The notes: generated by a model not told the origin, from the letters alone. A stretch of DNA of 64,000 nucleotides from CAZHNW01 sp942491575 (GCA_942491575.1 CALOBT010000025.1:2728001-2792000), one strand, 5' to 3'; counted from the first letter of the stretch, positions 17,976-28,029 are shown. Translations and numbers: made by a program.

Positions 17976-18926
17976 TTACGACGGTTTCTGAGCAATCAGA
18001 AGATGCCATGCCTTTTCAGAGAGGGACTTCATATCAGGTTCAGGAAAACCCGCCCCTTTCAACCAACCTGTATATTCTTCAAGGGTATAGATGTCCCCCC
18101 TTGAACTCTGTGTGATCATATGAAGGGCAAGGCGTGCCCCCAGGTAGCTGTGCCCACGAATATTTTCAAACACTACGATAATACCCCCGGGATTCAGTGC
18201 ATCATAACACATGGAGATAATTTCCGCATTATCTTCGGGAGACTGGCCGTGACAGATATTACCAAGGAAGGCAATATCAATTTTTTTATCAGGCAGGGAT
18301 TTGGTGGCATCTCCATCAATAACGGTGATATTGGGTATTGAATTAAGTTCACTGCGGGTTACATCAAGACAGTCAGCAAGGTCAAAAACAATTGTATCAC
18401 ACCCTCTGGAGGCAAATTCCTTTGCCATGGTTCCAGGAGCACCTCCGATATCGGCAACAGCTTTAGCCCCTGGCACATACCCCTGGCAGATATCCACTAT
18501 TTCCGGGGCAAGACGCTTCTTCCAGGGGGAGTCCATACCGCGGATAAAATCATCAAAGGAAAAATCAGCGTAACTCGACATATCAGGTTCACCTTCCCGC
18601 AGAACATGCTCCATGGTTCGCCAGGGATCTACAAGGTAATAAAGAAACTGCCAAAAATCACCTTCATATCCCGGACCTTTTCGATCAACCAGGCGGGCCT
18701 CAATTTCTTCAGGTACACTATAAGTAACTTCCTTCTTGGCCAGATACTTCAATTCTACCAGGGCCTCAAGGAGGACTTCCATTGTACGTTGGTTATAATC
18801 CATCCGATCCGCCAGTCCCGGGGCATTGTCTTCCTTCCTTTTCAATTCATCAAATATGCCCAGGCGATGCGCCTGCCCGACGAAAATGAATTCTTCAAGT
18901 GCTTCCTGTAATTTTCTGATTTCCAC
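17976..18926 (-). CDS. SAM-dependent methyltransferase, O-methyltransferase (Methyltransf_2) type
   Basis: The product has 316 residues. Residues ~1-90 form the winged-helix dimerisation domain seen in plant-type and polyketide O-methyltransferases (YNQRTMEVLLEALVELKYL). Residues ~130-310 are the Rossmann methyltransferase domain: the SAM loop ADIGGAPGTMAKEF, the acidic VFDLADCLD strand and the LGNICHG/ENI region. The first glycine-rich loop is slightly unusual (GGAPG). The start is a GTG with AAGGAG six bases ahead. It is monocistronic; the substrate cannot be told. The ~270 bases upstream are a divergent promoter region shared with a histidine kinase gene. Confidence 0.82.
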   Translation of the reverse strand: MEIRKLQEALEEFIFVGQAHRLGIFDELKRKEDNAPGLADRMDYNQRTMEVLLEALVELKYLAKKEVTYSVPEEIEARLVDRKGPGYEGDFWQFLYYLVDPWRTMEHVLREGEPDMSSYADFSFDDFIRGMDSPWKKRLAPEIVDICQGYVPGAKAVADIGGAPGTMAKEFASRGCDTIVFDLADCLDVTRSELNSIPNITVIDGDATKSLPDKKIDIAFLGNICHGQSPEDNAEIISMCYDALNPGGIIVVFENIRGHSYLGARLALHMITQSSRGDIYTLEEYTGWLKGAGFPEPDMKSLSEKAWHLLIAQKPS

Positions 18927-19197
18927 GGCAACTCCTTATCATGTGATACTGCAGGAATATTTCGCCGCTGAAATAATTCAAGAAAAATTTCATCACTTTG
19001 AATTTTTATATTTTTTCGATGTCCTCTTAAAAAACCATTCCATGAAAACACGGATAGGAATAAACATAGAAAAATCCGTAATGTTAATTACAAGGTCCCC
19101 TGAACTGGTCAGTAAAATCTTAAGGAAAAAAGTAATATACATGTAATTCTTAAATTTATATAATTACTGGCATTAATTTCAAACTGAGGCTTCGCTG

Positions 19198-21123
19198 ATG
19201 ATAAAATCTGAATTCGGTTCAATAAAAAAAATAGAAAATTTCTTCCTGCAAAAATACGACGAAGATGAATACATCCTTTATCAGAAAGCCCGCATTTCCC
19301 TCTACCTGACAGTTGTAGTATTGCTGATTCTAGCCATTGGGATCCTTTACTCCCTTACACTTCAAAAAAAATTAATGCCGGGAATTATTTACCCGGAATT
19401 AGCAGGATTTTTGATTATGGCTTCGACACTTTTTATCCTGCATAAAGGGTATTATAGAATTTCATCTCACATCCTCCTGATCATAGGTATGTCAACCACC
19501 TGGATGGTTATTTTTTTTGACACCTCCGTTCCGGTAACCCGTCTAGATACTGTCGCCTTTATATTAGCAATGATGGTACTCTCTTCACTTTTACTACATG
19601 GTAAAAATATATTAATTTTCATTTATGCCTTTTTTAACATTACCATAATGATACTATTTGTATATTTTAACTATGATTTACTCGAAACAACCCATATCGC
19701 AAAAATAGACTGGATTGCAGATACATCCCTCGCAATAATTTTTATCGCCATTTTCGGATATAATATCTATTTAATCAACCAGAGGGCACTCAGCCGCACA
19801 GAGGATGAGCTGGGTCAAAGGCTTGCCGCGGAAAAAAATCTGCATATAAAAAATCTGGAGCTGCAGGCATCAATGGAAGAGCTTGAAGCATCCAACGAAG
19901 AATTCGAGGCGATGAATGAAGAACTCATGTACTCACAGATCGAACTGCGGGAGAGTGAAGAAAAATTTCGTCTCATTGCTGAGAAATCCAGAATCGGTGT
20001 TATCATAGCCCAGGATGAACGGATTCGGTATGTAAACCAGGCGGTGGCGGATATCATCGGCTATTCCATAGATGAAATGACAGCCTGGGATGCCGGGGAG
20101 TATGCAAAGATTCTCCCCTCTGAGGCAATTGACGATTTCATGCGAACCGCCAGGGATCGGCAGAATGGTGCAGCTCCCGGAGGGATCAATGAAGAGATAT
20201 GCATGATCTCCAGGGATGGTACCTATAAGTGGCTTGAAGTCAACTCAACAACAGTCAATTTTCAGGGAAAACCAGCTGAACTTGTGGCCGTCCTTGACAT
20301 CTCAGAGAGAAAAACCACACAGGAAATTATGGTACAGACTGAAAAGATGATTTCCATTGGGGGTCTCTCAGCGGGCATGGCCCATGAGATAAACAATCCC
20401 CTTGGAATAATTCTTCAGGGCATCCAGAATACACAGCGGCGTTTCGATCCACGGAATAAAAAAAACCAGAAGATTGCCAGAAAATACGGTATAGATCTTG
20501 AAAAGCTTCAGGACTATATGGTCGCTCAAAATATCTCCAGTTATCTTTCCGGTATCAGAGAGGCTGGCAACCGCGCATCGAATATTGTTGCCAACATGCT
20601 TCAGTTCAGCCGGCGCAGTTCAGGAACACCCGAAGCGGCAGATATTGAACTTATAATCGAAAAGGCGCTCTCCATTGCGGAAAAGGACTATGACCTGCAA
20701 AAAAGTTATGATTTTAAAAAAATTAAAATAGAAAAAAAATATGCACCGGATTTGCCGCCAATTGAATGTATCGAAACCGAAATTGAACAGGTCCTGTTAA
20801 ATCTGCTGAAGAATGCCGCTCAGGCCATGTCATATATCAAGGAGGAACCATTTAATCCGCATATTATTATTACGACGAAGTTGTACGATGAGGGCATTAC
20901 AATAGAGATTGACGATAACGGTCCCGGTATACCGGAAGAAACCCTGAAACATATATTTGATCCCTTTTTCACAACCAAGGAAATCGGCCATGGCACGGGC
21001 CTTGGCCTCTCAGTAACCTATTTCATAATAACCGATCACCACAACGGCAAAATCAGCGCCCGGTCATTCCCCGGCAAGGGTACTGTTTTTACAATCAACC
21101 TTCCCTTTCAGCAAAGGCCTTAA
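19198..21123 (+). CDS. Membrane PAS sensor histidine kinase
   Basis: The product has 641 residues. Five or six transmembrane helices lie within residues ~34-200, followed by a coiled coil rich in Glu (MEELEASNEEFEAMNEEL), a PAS domain with PAC (about 255-375), a HisKA domain with the phospho-acceptor at His396 (motif AHEINNP), and a HATPase domain (NAAQAM, DDNGPGI, GTGLGLSV; about 530-640). There is no receiver domain and no response regulator nearby, so it is an orphan kinase that must signal in trans. The membrane part is not a recognised sensor family. Downstream are the remains of a chemoreceptor. Confidence 0.9.
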   Translation: MIKSEFGSIKKIENFFLQKYDEDEYILYQKARISLYLTVVVLLILAIGILYSLTLQKKLMPGIIYPELAGFLIMASTLFILHKGYYRISSHILLIIGMSTTWMVIFFDTSVPVTRLDTVAFILAMMVLSSLLLHGKNILIFIYAFFNITIMILFVYFNYDLLETTHIAKIDWIADTSLAIIFIAIFGYNIYLINQRALSRTEDELGQRLAAEKNLHIKNLELQASMEELEASNEEFEAMNEELMYSQIELRESEEKFRLIAEKSRIGVIIAQDERIRYVNQAVADIIGYSIDEMTAWDAGEYAKILPSEAIDDFMRTARDRQNGAAPGGINEEICMISRDGTYKWLEVNSTTVNFQGKPAELVAVLDISERKTTQEIMVQTEKMISIGGLSAGMAHEINNPLGIILQGIQNTQRRFDPRNKKNQKIARKYGIDLEKLQDYMVAQNISSYLSGIREAGNRASNIVANMLQFSRRSSGTPEAADIELIIEKALSIAEKDYDLQKSYDFKKIKIEKKYAPDLPPIECIETEIEQVLLNLLKNAAQAMSYIKEEPFNPHIIITTKLYDEGITIEIDDNGPGIPEETLKHIFDPFFTTKEIGHGTGLGLSVTYFIITDHHNGKISARSFPGKGTVFTINLPFQQRP

Positions 21124-21297
21124 CATTTTTAATCAGGACACAAAAAAGTTTTAAATTGCAGCAAAAGAAATAAAAATCTTTAGCTCCAAATTTATCCATA
21201 CATAGTTTATTTTTTTGCGTGCAGTAAAATACTGACAACATTTCTATAGTGGCAGAGTTTATTAAAAATAAAAAATAATAAACAGTAGAAATTAATT

Positions 21298-22749
21298 ATG
21301 AAAAAAAACAGTGCAATACACAGTTCCAATAAGGTTGTTCTTCTCATAAACCGGCTTCTTGATCTCTTCCTGATTCTCGGTTATACCGCCGAGTATTTCA
21401 AGGGGGGGGCGGACTCATGAGTTTGTTATAATTTCTGTAATTCTCGTCCTTACTCCAATGATAATTGCTTCATATTATTACAATTATTACAAAAAAATCC
21501 TGAAAGTGATAAATTAAAATACATTACACTCACCGGGTATTATATAATGTATGCGATGGTTATGTTCTCGTCCACAAGAACAGTTGTGTAAGTATATTTC
21601 TTCCCATCATCGCAATGTATCTTCTATATTTCAATTTAAGGCTCATGGTTGTTAGCCGCAGTATTATCAGCTCAATGAATTTGATCCGCGTTATCTATCT
21701 TATTGGCTTTATGGGGATGACAGATAAAAGCGTCACTACAGATTATAACATACAGCTTGCTTCTGTAATTCTTTACAGTATAGGAATGATTGTAACGACA
21801 AAATTATCCAACGAGTTTAACTCATAAAAAATTAACCGTATTGAAGAAGAAAAATACAAGCAGGGAGAAATCCTTAAGGATGTGCTTAAAATTGCTACTG
21901 TGCTCAATAATAATTCAAGGAAGGAATATTCGATAGTTGATGAACTCGCCGCCTCGACAGATACGGTAACCGTGGCAGTTGGAGAAATAGCCACCGGGGC
22001 ATCGGCGACAACCGAAAGTATTCACGCCCAGTCCCAGTTAACCCTGGACATTCAAAATACGATCCAGAATATATCAAAACTCTCTGAAAACATGGGGAAG
22101 ATATCAACTGATACAACAAAAACTGTCAGCGGCGGAATAAGTATTATAAACAATCTCAGCCAGAAGACCACAAGCGTTAACCGTAACAGTGAAGATGCAT
22201 ACAGGATAATGATTGAACTGAGGGAAAAATCCAATGAAATTCAAAAGGTCACTGAAATTATAACCGGCCTTTCTGACCAGACAAATATGCTGGCACTTAA
22301 CGCTGCAATTGAAGCAGCCAGGGCCGGTGACGCTGGAAAGGGTTTTCCAGTAGTTGCCGATGAAATTGGAAAACTCACAACACAGAGGGGGGATTCCGCC
22401 AGTGAAATATACTGTATTCTAAAGGAAATGCGGGAAAAGGCAGACAAATTCTCCGAAGCTGTGGTGAAGCTTAAGCAAGAAAACTGGAACAAAATGAATA
22501 CATAGAACAGGTGGAAAAGATATTTTCCGATATTACATTAAAAATCAGAGGTGTCGATGAAAATGTTGCCCTTGTAAACAGTTGAATTGAGGAGATCCTC
22601 AATCTGAATAATCAAATAGTTGAAAAATAACCACCATTTCAAACAATAGTGAAGATACTACAAATTACACTAACAAGGCGGGTGGACTAACCAGGAAAAG
22701 TAACGACCAGGCGGATAATGCCAAAAAACTCGTTGCAGAGGTCATTTAA
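21298..22749 (+). pseudogene. Decayed methyl-accepting chemotaxis protein gene
   Basis: Reading from the ATG at 21298 gives MKKNSAIHSSNKVVLLINRL..., and the frame breaks at a G7 run (21404-21410). It resumes as THEFVIISVILVLTPMIIASY, breaks again at an A7 run near 21490, and continues through further membrane helices with a stop after ...RTVV. It then runs to ...LSNEF and a stop at 21825, and on into a long piece (21882-22505) with the chemoreceptor hairpin tip (SDQTNMLALNAAIEAARAGDAG at about 22270-22335). After 22505 the methyl-accepting coiled coil continues (NSEDTTNYTNKAGGLTRKS...) through more stops to about 22749. At least five disruptions are present. It would have been a multi-helix membrane receptor without a large periplasmic domain. 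Confidence 0.85.
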
Positions 22750-22820
22750 ACATCCATGAAAATGTGCAAGTATCTGGCACAATAAAAATAATTAAAAAAA
22801 TTCAAATAAGGAATCCACCA

Positions 22821-22950
22821 ATGTCTTTACAAAAATGAATTCTTTTAATCGTCAGTACCATCATCCTTTTAAACGGCTGTCAAGAAAACCTGACTCCCCT
22901 TTAGGTGAAATACCGGAGTATAAAAAACTACAGAAAAAACTGCATTAGCG
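22821..22950 (+). pseudogene. Remnant of a lipoprotein gene
   Basis: An ATG with GGA ahead starts MSLQK followed by a stop. The same frame then gives ILLIVSTIILLNGCQENLTPL, a textbook lipoprotein signal with lipobox LNGC, before another stop. No longer frame remains in the following ~100 bases. It lies between the dead chemoreceptor and the intact one and looks like part of the same decaying patch. Confidence 0.55.
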
Positions 22951-23062
22951 CCTTAACTGAAGTACTGATCACGATTTTGAACATTCCATAAAGAAAATTA
23001 AGAAAGTCAATCACGATCCTTCCACTTTCTCCGGTGCTCGAAAGACATATTATATCAATCCG

Positions 23063-23120
23063 AAACACAAAACTGACATGTCAGTTTTGTGTTTGACACT
23101 ATTTCCCTCTTCTGTTATAT
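23063..23120 (+). promoter_or_regulatory. 32-bp perfect palindrome overlapping a promoter
   Basis: Bases 23063-23094 are a perfect palindrome with no loop (each 16-base arm is AAACACAAAACTGACA or its complement). It overlaps the -35 element TTGACA (23093-23098) of a good promoter whose -10 is TTATAT/TATATG (23115-23121, spacing 16-17). The 7TM chemoreceptor gene starts ~95 bases downstream. No U-tract follows, so an operator is more likely than a terminator. Confidence 0.55.
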
Positions 23121-23213
23121 GTTCCGCATAAACGGTAACTTAACTTCCCCCCTCCAAACAGCAAAAAGGGGAAATTCTGATTATTGCCAAAACATATTCA
23201 TGAGGATAAAAAA

Positions 23214-25406
23214 ATGAAACTCCCGGGCTTTCTCCTGTTTTTACTTATCCTTTTTACCTTGAAGGGTTATGCCACACCCATAATGATCAGTGATAACCCA
23301 GAAGCATTGCCCATCGGGAAAAACCTGGAATACTTCCATGATGCCGAAAAAATGCATACCATCGATACAATTACTCTTCACAGCTACTGGACCGAATCAT
23401 CAGGAGATTCCCTTAATTTCGGCTTCACCACAGACCCATACTGGTTTCGCTTTTCAGCGACAAATCCGGAACAGGAAAATACCTCCTGGTTTTTTGAAAT
23501 TTCATATCCCATGATTGATTCTATAGAACTCTATGTCCCCCTTAAAAATGGAGGCTTCCATAAAATAACAGCTGGAGACCGGTATCCATTTCTGCAGAGA
23601 AATGTCATTGACCGAAACTACTTATTTTCCATGAAAGAACCACCGGGGAACAGAACATATTATTTCAGGATAGAGACAACAAGCTCTCTAAACTTTGCGC
23701 CACTCATGATGTCACCCCGGGCCTATATTCACCGCATGAACTATGTACAGCCCGTTTCCTGGATTTACTACGGTTTCCTGCTTATTATGATAATCTATAA
23801 TCTTTTCATTTTTATCTCCAGCAGGGACTGGAACTACCTGTACTATGTCCTCTTTATCCTTTCCTGGACAATGTTTCACCTCACACTAAACGGTTATACA
23901 TACCAGTACCTGTGGCCTGAAAATATATGGTGGACCAATAATTCGCTACCCTTTTTCATGTTCCTGACAGCCTCTAGCGCCTCGATTTTTATAAGTTCCT
24001 ATCTTGGATTGAAGACCACCTTCAGACTGCTTTTCAGGATCAATCTTTTTCTAGTCGTAATTCCCGGATTTACCCTTGCCCAGATAAGCCTCTTTCTGGA
24101 ATACCATTATGCAATTATTATCGCAACGGGTTTTACTATTTTGACAACAATTGTTCTTTTCCTGTCCGGTGGAATAGAATTATTAAAAAAATCACGCCCC
24201 GCCCTTTTTATCGGCCTCGCCTTCAGCGGCCTGGGCATCGGCATTCTCCTCTACACACTGAAAACCTTCGGAATTTTACCTGCAAATTTTATTACCAGCC
24301 AGGGAATTCTAATCGGTTCGTCATTAACCATTGTACTTCTCTCGTGGGGACTGGCTGATAAAATAAACATGATGAAAAATAATGTCGAAATGCTCCTGGT
24401 TGAACAACAGGAGAGTGAAACTTCAGTAAGGGAGCACGCAGCATATCTGCAGGAGATTGTGAAAACTACCCACACAATTTCCATGGAACTGAATATCGTC
24501 AGCGAAGACCTGAAGGATATCTGTAATTATTTCTCAAAACTCGCCGAAGAGCAGTCGGATACCGGTCAGGAAATATCAGCACGTTTTGAAACCCTCGTCA
24601 AAGCCATTGATCATATCCACGAATCTACCACTGAACAAAAGGATATGGGAGAGGAATCAAAGGAGATGGTTCATCAGCTCAATACCGCCCAGCAAAACAT
24701 GATCAGGGGGAGCCTCAAGGTGGTGGAGAGTGTAAAAAAAATTGCTCATTCCGCCAGCAGTACCGAGGAAAGTCTCACCATGATGACCGATACCATTAAC
24801 ATAATAAGCAACGGCAGAAAGGAAATTGATCTCTTCGTAAATGTCATCAATGATATTTCCGATCAGATAAACCTCCTTTCCCTTAATGCCTCTATAGAGG
24901 CTGCACGGGCCGGGGAAGCGGGGCGAGGATTTGCCGTTGTTGCCGACGAAATCGGCAAGCTCGCCCATGCCACATCGGAAAATTCAAAGCATATCTCGGA
25001 GCAGATCAAAAAAATAACCGCAGATATAGAAAAGGGGGCCTCCATTGTTGTCAGCACCAGAGCGTCTACCGGAACCATCTTCGACATGGTGGGCGCCGTT
25101 CAGTCCAGCATCCTGCAGGTAAGTGACCTGATGACCGCACAGGACAGCCGGCTGGAAACAGTTGTGAAACAGGTAAACCTCTTCGACTCAAAGGCGGAAA
25201 AAATCGTGACATTAACGGACCAGCAAAAGACCTCCATGGAGCTTGTCTTAAAAACCATAAAAAGACTGGGTGAGATTGCGGGGGAAGTTGCAGACTCCAA
25301 CAGGAAGGTCCTGGAATTTACCGGAACAATCCATGAGAAAGCTGAACGGCTTGAAAAACTGGTCCATCCAGCTGAAGGAATATCCTCTCAGGGCCGCAAC
25401 AATTAA
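23214..25406 (+). CDS. Chemoreceptor with 7TMR-DISM sensor and methyl-accepting domain
   Basis: The product has 730 residues. It has a signal peptide (residues 1-20), then a periplasmic 7TMR-DISMED2-type carbohydrate-binding-like domain (about 25-175, with YWFRFSATNPEQENTSW and FRIETTSS), seven transmembrane helices (about 180-375), a coiled coil, and a methyl-accepting signalling domain. The highly conserved tip is near residue 560 (SDQINLLSLNASIEAARAGEAG). There is no HAMP domain. It should couple an extracellular ligand to CheA/CheW. I choose the ATG at 23214, eight bases after GAGG, over the in-frame TTG at 23184. Downstream to 25797 lies only a gene remnant. Confidence 0.9.
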   Translation: MKLPGFLLFLLILFTLKGYATPIMISDNPEALPIGKNLEYFHDAEKMHTIDTITLHSYWTESSGDSLNFGFTTDPYWFRFSATNPEQENTSWFFEISYPMIDSIELYVPLKNGGFHKITAGDRYPFLQRNVIDRNYLFSMKEPPGNRTYYFRIETTSSLNFAPLMMSPRAYIHRMNYVQPVSWIYYGFLLIMIIYNLFIFISSRDWNYLYYVLFILSWTMFHLTLNGYTYQYLWPENIWWTNNSLPFFMFLTASSASIFISSYLGLKTTFRLLFRINLFLVVIPGFTLAQISLFLEYHYAIIIATGFTILTTIVLFLSGGIELLKKSRPALFIGLAFSGLGIGILLYTLKTFGILPANFITSQGILIGSSLTIVLLSWGLADKINMMKNNVEMLLVEQQESETSVREHAAYLQEIVKTTHTISMELNIVSEDLKDICNYFSKLAEEQSDTGQEISARFETLVKAIDHIHESTTEQKDMGEESKEMVHQLNTAQQNMIRGSLKVVESVKKIAHSASSTEESLTMMTDTINIISNGRKEIDLFVNVINDISDQINLLSLNASIEAARAGEAGRGFAVVADEIGKLAHATSENSKHISEQIKKITADIEKGASIVVSTRASTGTIFDMVGAVQSSILQVSDLMTAQDSRLETVVKQVNLFDSKAEKIVTLTDQQKTSMELVLKTIKRLGEIAGEVADSNRKVLEFTGTIHEKAERLEKLVHPAEGISSQGRNN

Positions 25407-25557
25407 TTTTTCTATCCTTCAGGTTGAATCAACTGCCTACTGTATATTTTAATTTCATTACATGCTAAAATACCTAGATACCTTATATTAACAGCATCAC
25501 TCTGAATTAAAATCGAAAAAATTCTCCTTTATCAAGCTGGAAATCCGGAGGTTTCCC

Positions 25558-25674
25558 ATGTGGAATATTCTCGGCGCTCTTCAGAAGCGCCCGGCAATTG
25601 CAATCCCTGCATTCATGTTAAGGGGCCCGGCAGGGGGACAATACCTGATACCAGCTATTGAATATTTTCAATAG
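25558..25674 (+). pseudogene. Possible N-terminal remnant of an ACR3/bile-acid-symporter-type transporter
   Basis: A 38-residue frame begins with a strong GGAGG site and reads MWNILGALQKRPAIAIPAFML... before a stop. That start resembles the first residues of arsenite (ACR3) and bile-acid:sodium symporter family proteins. Nothing of the remaining ~300 residues is visible in the ~390-base gap. It may be a gene remnant or chance; confidence is low. Confidence 0.3.
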
Positions 25675-25797
25675 AACTGATCCCTGTATGACGGGCTCCA
25701 ATTAAAATAATTTTGCAACCCTAATCATCAATTACCTGTCTTTACTTGCGAAGGGAAGAAAACCTATAACATATAAATAAAAAGGCGGACAGGCTAT

Positions 25798-26418
25798 ATG
25801 CATTTTACAATATTCAAGACACCGGTTATACGGACCGTTTTTAAGTACATTTCACTTATACTGCTGAAGATAACAGGCTGGAAAATTGAAGGAAGTTTCC
25901 CCCGCAACAGCAAATGTGTCGTAATTGCTGCGCCACATACATCCAACTGGGATTTTTTCTATGGCATGCTCATGGTCCTCGCATCCGATATTGATACCTA
26001 CTGGATGGGGAAGGCATCAATCTTCAAGTTCCCATTTCGAAGTGTCATGAAATGGCTCGGGGGTCTCCCCGTTGATCGGAGCCGCAGCAATAATATCGTT
26101 GCGGAAGCGGCTGAAAATTTTTCAAAAGAAGAGAGCCTCTCCATAACCGTTCCACCCGAGGGAAGCCGCTCCGCGGTAAAATACTGGAAAAGCGGTTTTT
26201 ACTTTATAGCATTGAAGGCGGAGGTTCCGATACTTCTCGGCTATCTCGACTATGCAAAAAAAACCACAGGTTTTGGCCCCCTCTTTTATCCGACAGGAAA
26301 TATTCAGGCAGACATGGAAAAAATTCGCAGCTTTTACCGTGACATACGGGGACGTTATCCTGAGAATGAGACCGAGGCCCGCATCAGCACCCGTCATTAC
26401 CAGAAAGAAATTTCCTGA
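25798..26418 (+). CDS. PlsC-like 1-acylglycerol-phosphate acyltransferase family protein
   Basis: The product has 206 residues. It shows the acyltransferase motifs HTSNWD (H-x4-D, near residue 45), GGLPVDRS (motif II) and PPEGSRS (motif III, the EGTRS equivalent). Such enzymes transfer an acyl group to lysophosphatidate or related lipids at the inner membrane. It is shorter than PlsC (~245) and closest in style to small stand-alone acyltransferases. No partner gene is adjacent. The 26419-26671 gap holds nothing I can support. Confidence 0.82.
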   Translation: MHFTIFKTPVIRTVFKYISLILLKITGWKIEGSFPRNSKCVVIAAPHTSNWDFFYGMLMVLASDIDTYWMGKASIFKFPFRSVMKWLGGLPVDRSRSNNIVAEAAENFSKEESLSITVPPEGSRSAVKYWKSGFYFIALKAEVPILLGYLDYAKKTTGFGPLFYPTGNIQADMEKIRSFYRDIRGRYPENETEARISTRHYQKEIS

Positions 26419-26671
26419 TTACTCCTTTGCCACGTGCGATACCGCTGCCAATTCGTGGATCACCAGAAACCAGGCCGGGATGCCCGATTTGAAAATTGTG
26501 GCGGGTGGACAAAAAAGCTTACCGGCCTTTCATCAGTTCATATTTCAGGGATGATCTATTTTTTTTGCGGTTTTGAATGGGCTTCGAGAAAAAATGAACT
26601 TCATGTATTTACCCCGTGAAAAACTGGTCTATTCCTCCCGAGTTATTCTTTTGCAGCAGATTCATGCAGGA

Positions 26672-27826
26672 TTATTTAAAATTGTTTCGTTCAGTGACAA
26701 CATACTCCGGCCAGCGGGGTTTGTAGGGCCGGCCGTATTCAGAAAATAAAACCATCTGCATGGCATTTGTGGGACAGATATTTATACAGAGCAGGCACAG
26801 TGCACAGGTTCCCTTCGGGACAGGATAGCCTTTTTTGTTTAAGAGGAGCCTTCCCGATGGACATGCCTTAATGCAGATTCCGCATTTATTGCACCGACGC
26901 CTCCATGCATAATTTCTGTAAATAAAAATATTGATATATTTATTATCAAATAAAATCCCCAGGGGCACCAGGAAAAATGTCCATAATACGAAGGGAAGCC
27001 CTGTCTTCCCCCCCGAAACAAAAGTGAATGAGTTTTCCCTGATCTCCTCTATGTAATCACTAATGGGAAAAAGACGATCGAGATAATTGATCATCCTTTT
27101 CGGTCCAATCCGGAATGTCGCAACGTTCATTGAATAAATGCCCCAGTCCCTTGCGGTGACCCGGTACCCCTTCAATGTCAAAATCAGCCATGCAACAATC
27201 GATGTGTTCTCCGGCCCTCCGGCACAGGAGTATAGTATATATGCCGGTCTTCCCCTGCCCCGGGGCAGTTTTTTTATCAGATAGACACAAAGTGGCCAGG
27301 GTGGCTTCCAGCCTGAAACTGGAAATGCAAGGACAAGGAGATTCCCCGTAAGTTGTGGATCAAATTCGTTGAAATAATGAAACCTGTGAAGATTAACCTC
27401 CACCCCCCTTGTTTTTACCGACTGAATAAATTCATTTGCGTAATGACCGGTATTCCCGGAATGGGAATTAAGTATCAGGTCAACGGGTCCGGTAATTTCC
27501 GGGTATTTTCTGAGATTATCGAATCCGTAGATGAAAAGCGCCGTAACTGTGGCGAGAAGAATAAAGAGCTCCCAGGATGTTATGCGGGAAAGTTGAAATC
27601 CTGCTACAAGATACAACCATAATACCGGGAAGACAATGACAGCAAGGTGAACAGCTCTTCCTTTCAAGCGATAGGCTGCAAACATTAAAAGAGTCGCAAT
27701 AAAATTGAAGTAGAGATAGATATTATGTTTTCCAATACTATCACCTGCAATTAACCAGAGTATAAGTATCTGATTGATATAAGGATTCCCGCAGAGTATA
27801 AAAGGCTGACAGTAAATGTGATCCAT
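26672..27826 (-). CDS. Membrane EFR1-type flavodoxin/ferredoxin protein, N-terminus uncertain
   Basis: The product has 384 residues as read from the ATG at 27826. Three hydrophobic segments (about residues 20-100) precede a flavodoxin-like domain with an FMN-type loop NSHSGNTGHYA (near residue 123). A further membrane segment (KTGLPFVLWTFFLVPLGILF) and two [4Fe-4S] ferredoxin motifs (CNKCGICIKACP and CALCLLCINICP) are near the C-terminus. It may pass electrons at the membrane. An overlapping frame starting at 27849 gives a better N-terminal membrane anchor, which suggests a frameshift near 27760. No strong ribosome binding site supports either start. Confidence 0.7.
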   Translation of the reverse strand: MDHIYCQPFILCGNPYINQILILWLIAGDSIGKHNIYLYFNFIATLLMFAAYRLKGRAVHLAVIVFPVLWLYLVAGFQLSRITSWELFILLATVTALFIYGFDNLRKYPEITGPVDLILNSHSGNTGHYANEFIQSVKTRGVEVNLHRFHYFNEFDPQLTGNLLVLAFPVSGWKPPWPLCVYLIKKLPRGRGRPAYILYSCAGGPENTSIVAWLILTLKGYRVTARDWGIYSMNVATFRIGPKRMINYLDRLFPISDYIEEIRENSFTFVSGGKTGLPFVLWTFFLVPLGILFDNKYINIFIYRNYAWRRRCNKCGICIKACPSGRLLLNKKGYPVPKGTCALCLLCINICPTNAMQMVLFSEYGRPYKPRWPEYVVTERNNFK

Positions 27827-28029
27827 GTCAGTTTTGTTTTACTTTTCATTTTACAAATATTTTCCAGGCTTTGCTGACCCTTGTTACACTTTTTAAATCG
27901 TCTGCGCAATAAATATAATAATATACAGTTTTAAAACTGCATAGATCTGGTTTGCCGGGAAATCGAAGCAAATCCCTTAATTAGAGGAAAGATCAATTAA
28001 AACTTTCTTTCAAAAAAAACATTGATAGC

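Noticed and set aside
26434..26619. Short plus-strand frame between the acyltransferase and flavodoxin/ferredoxin genes
   Set aside because: It has no ribosome binding site, domain or signal; composition is unlike the neighbours.
27824..27837. 14 bases identical to half of the 23063-23094 palindrome
   Set aside because: Only one arm is present and it overlaps probable coding sequence of the membrane flavodoxin gene; chance or codon-driven similarity is more likely than a shared operator.
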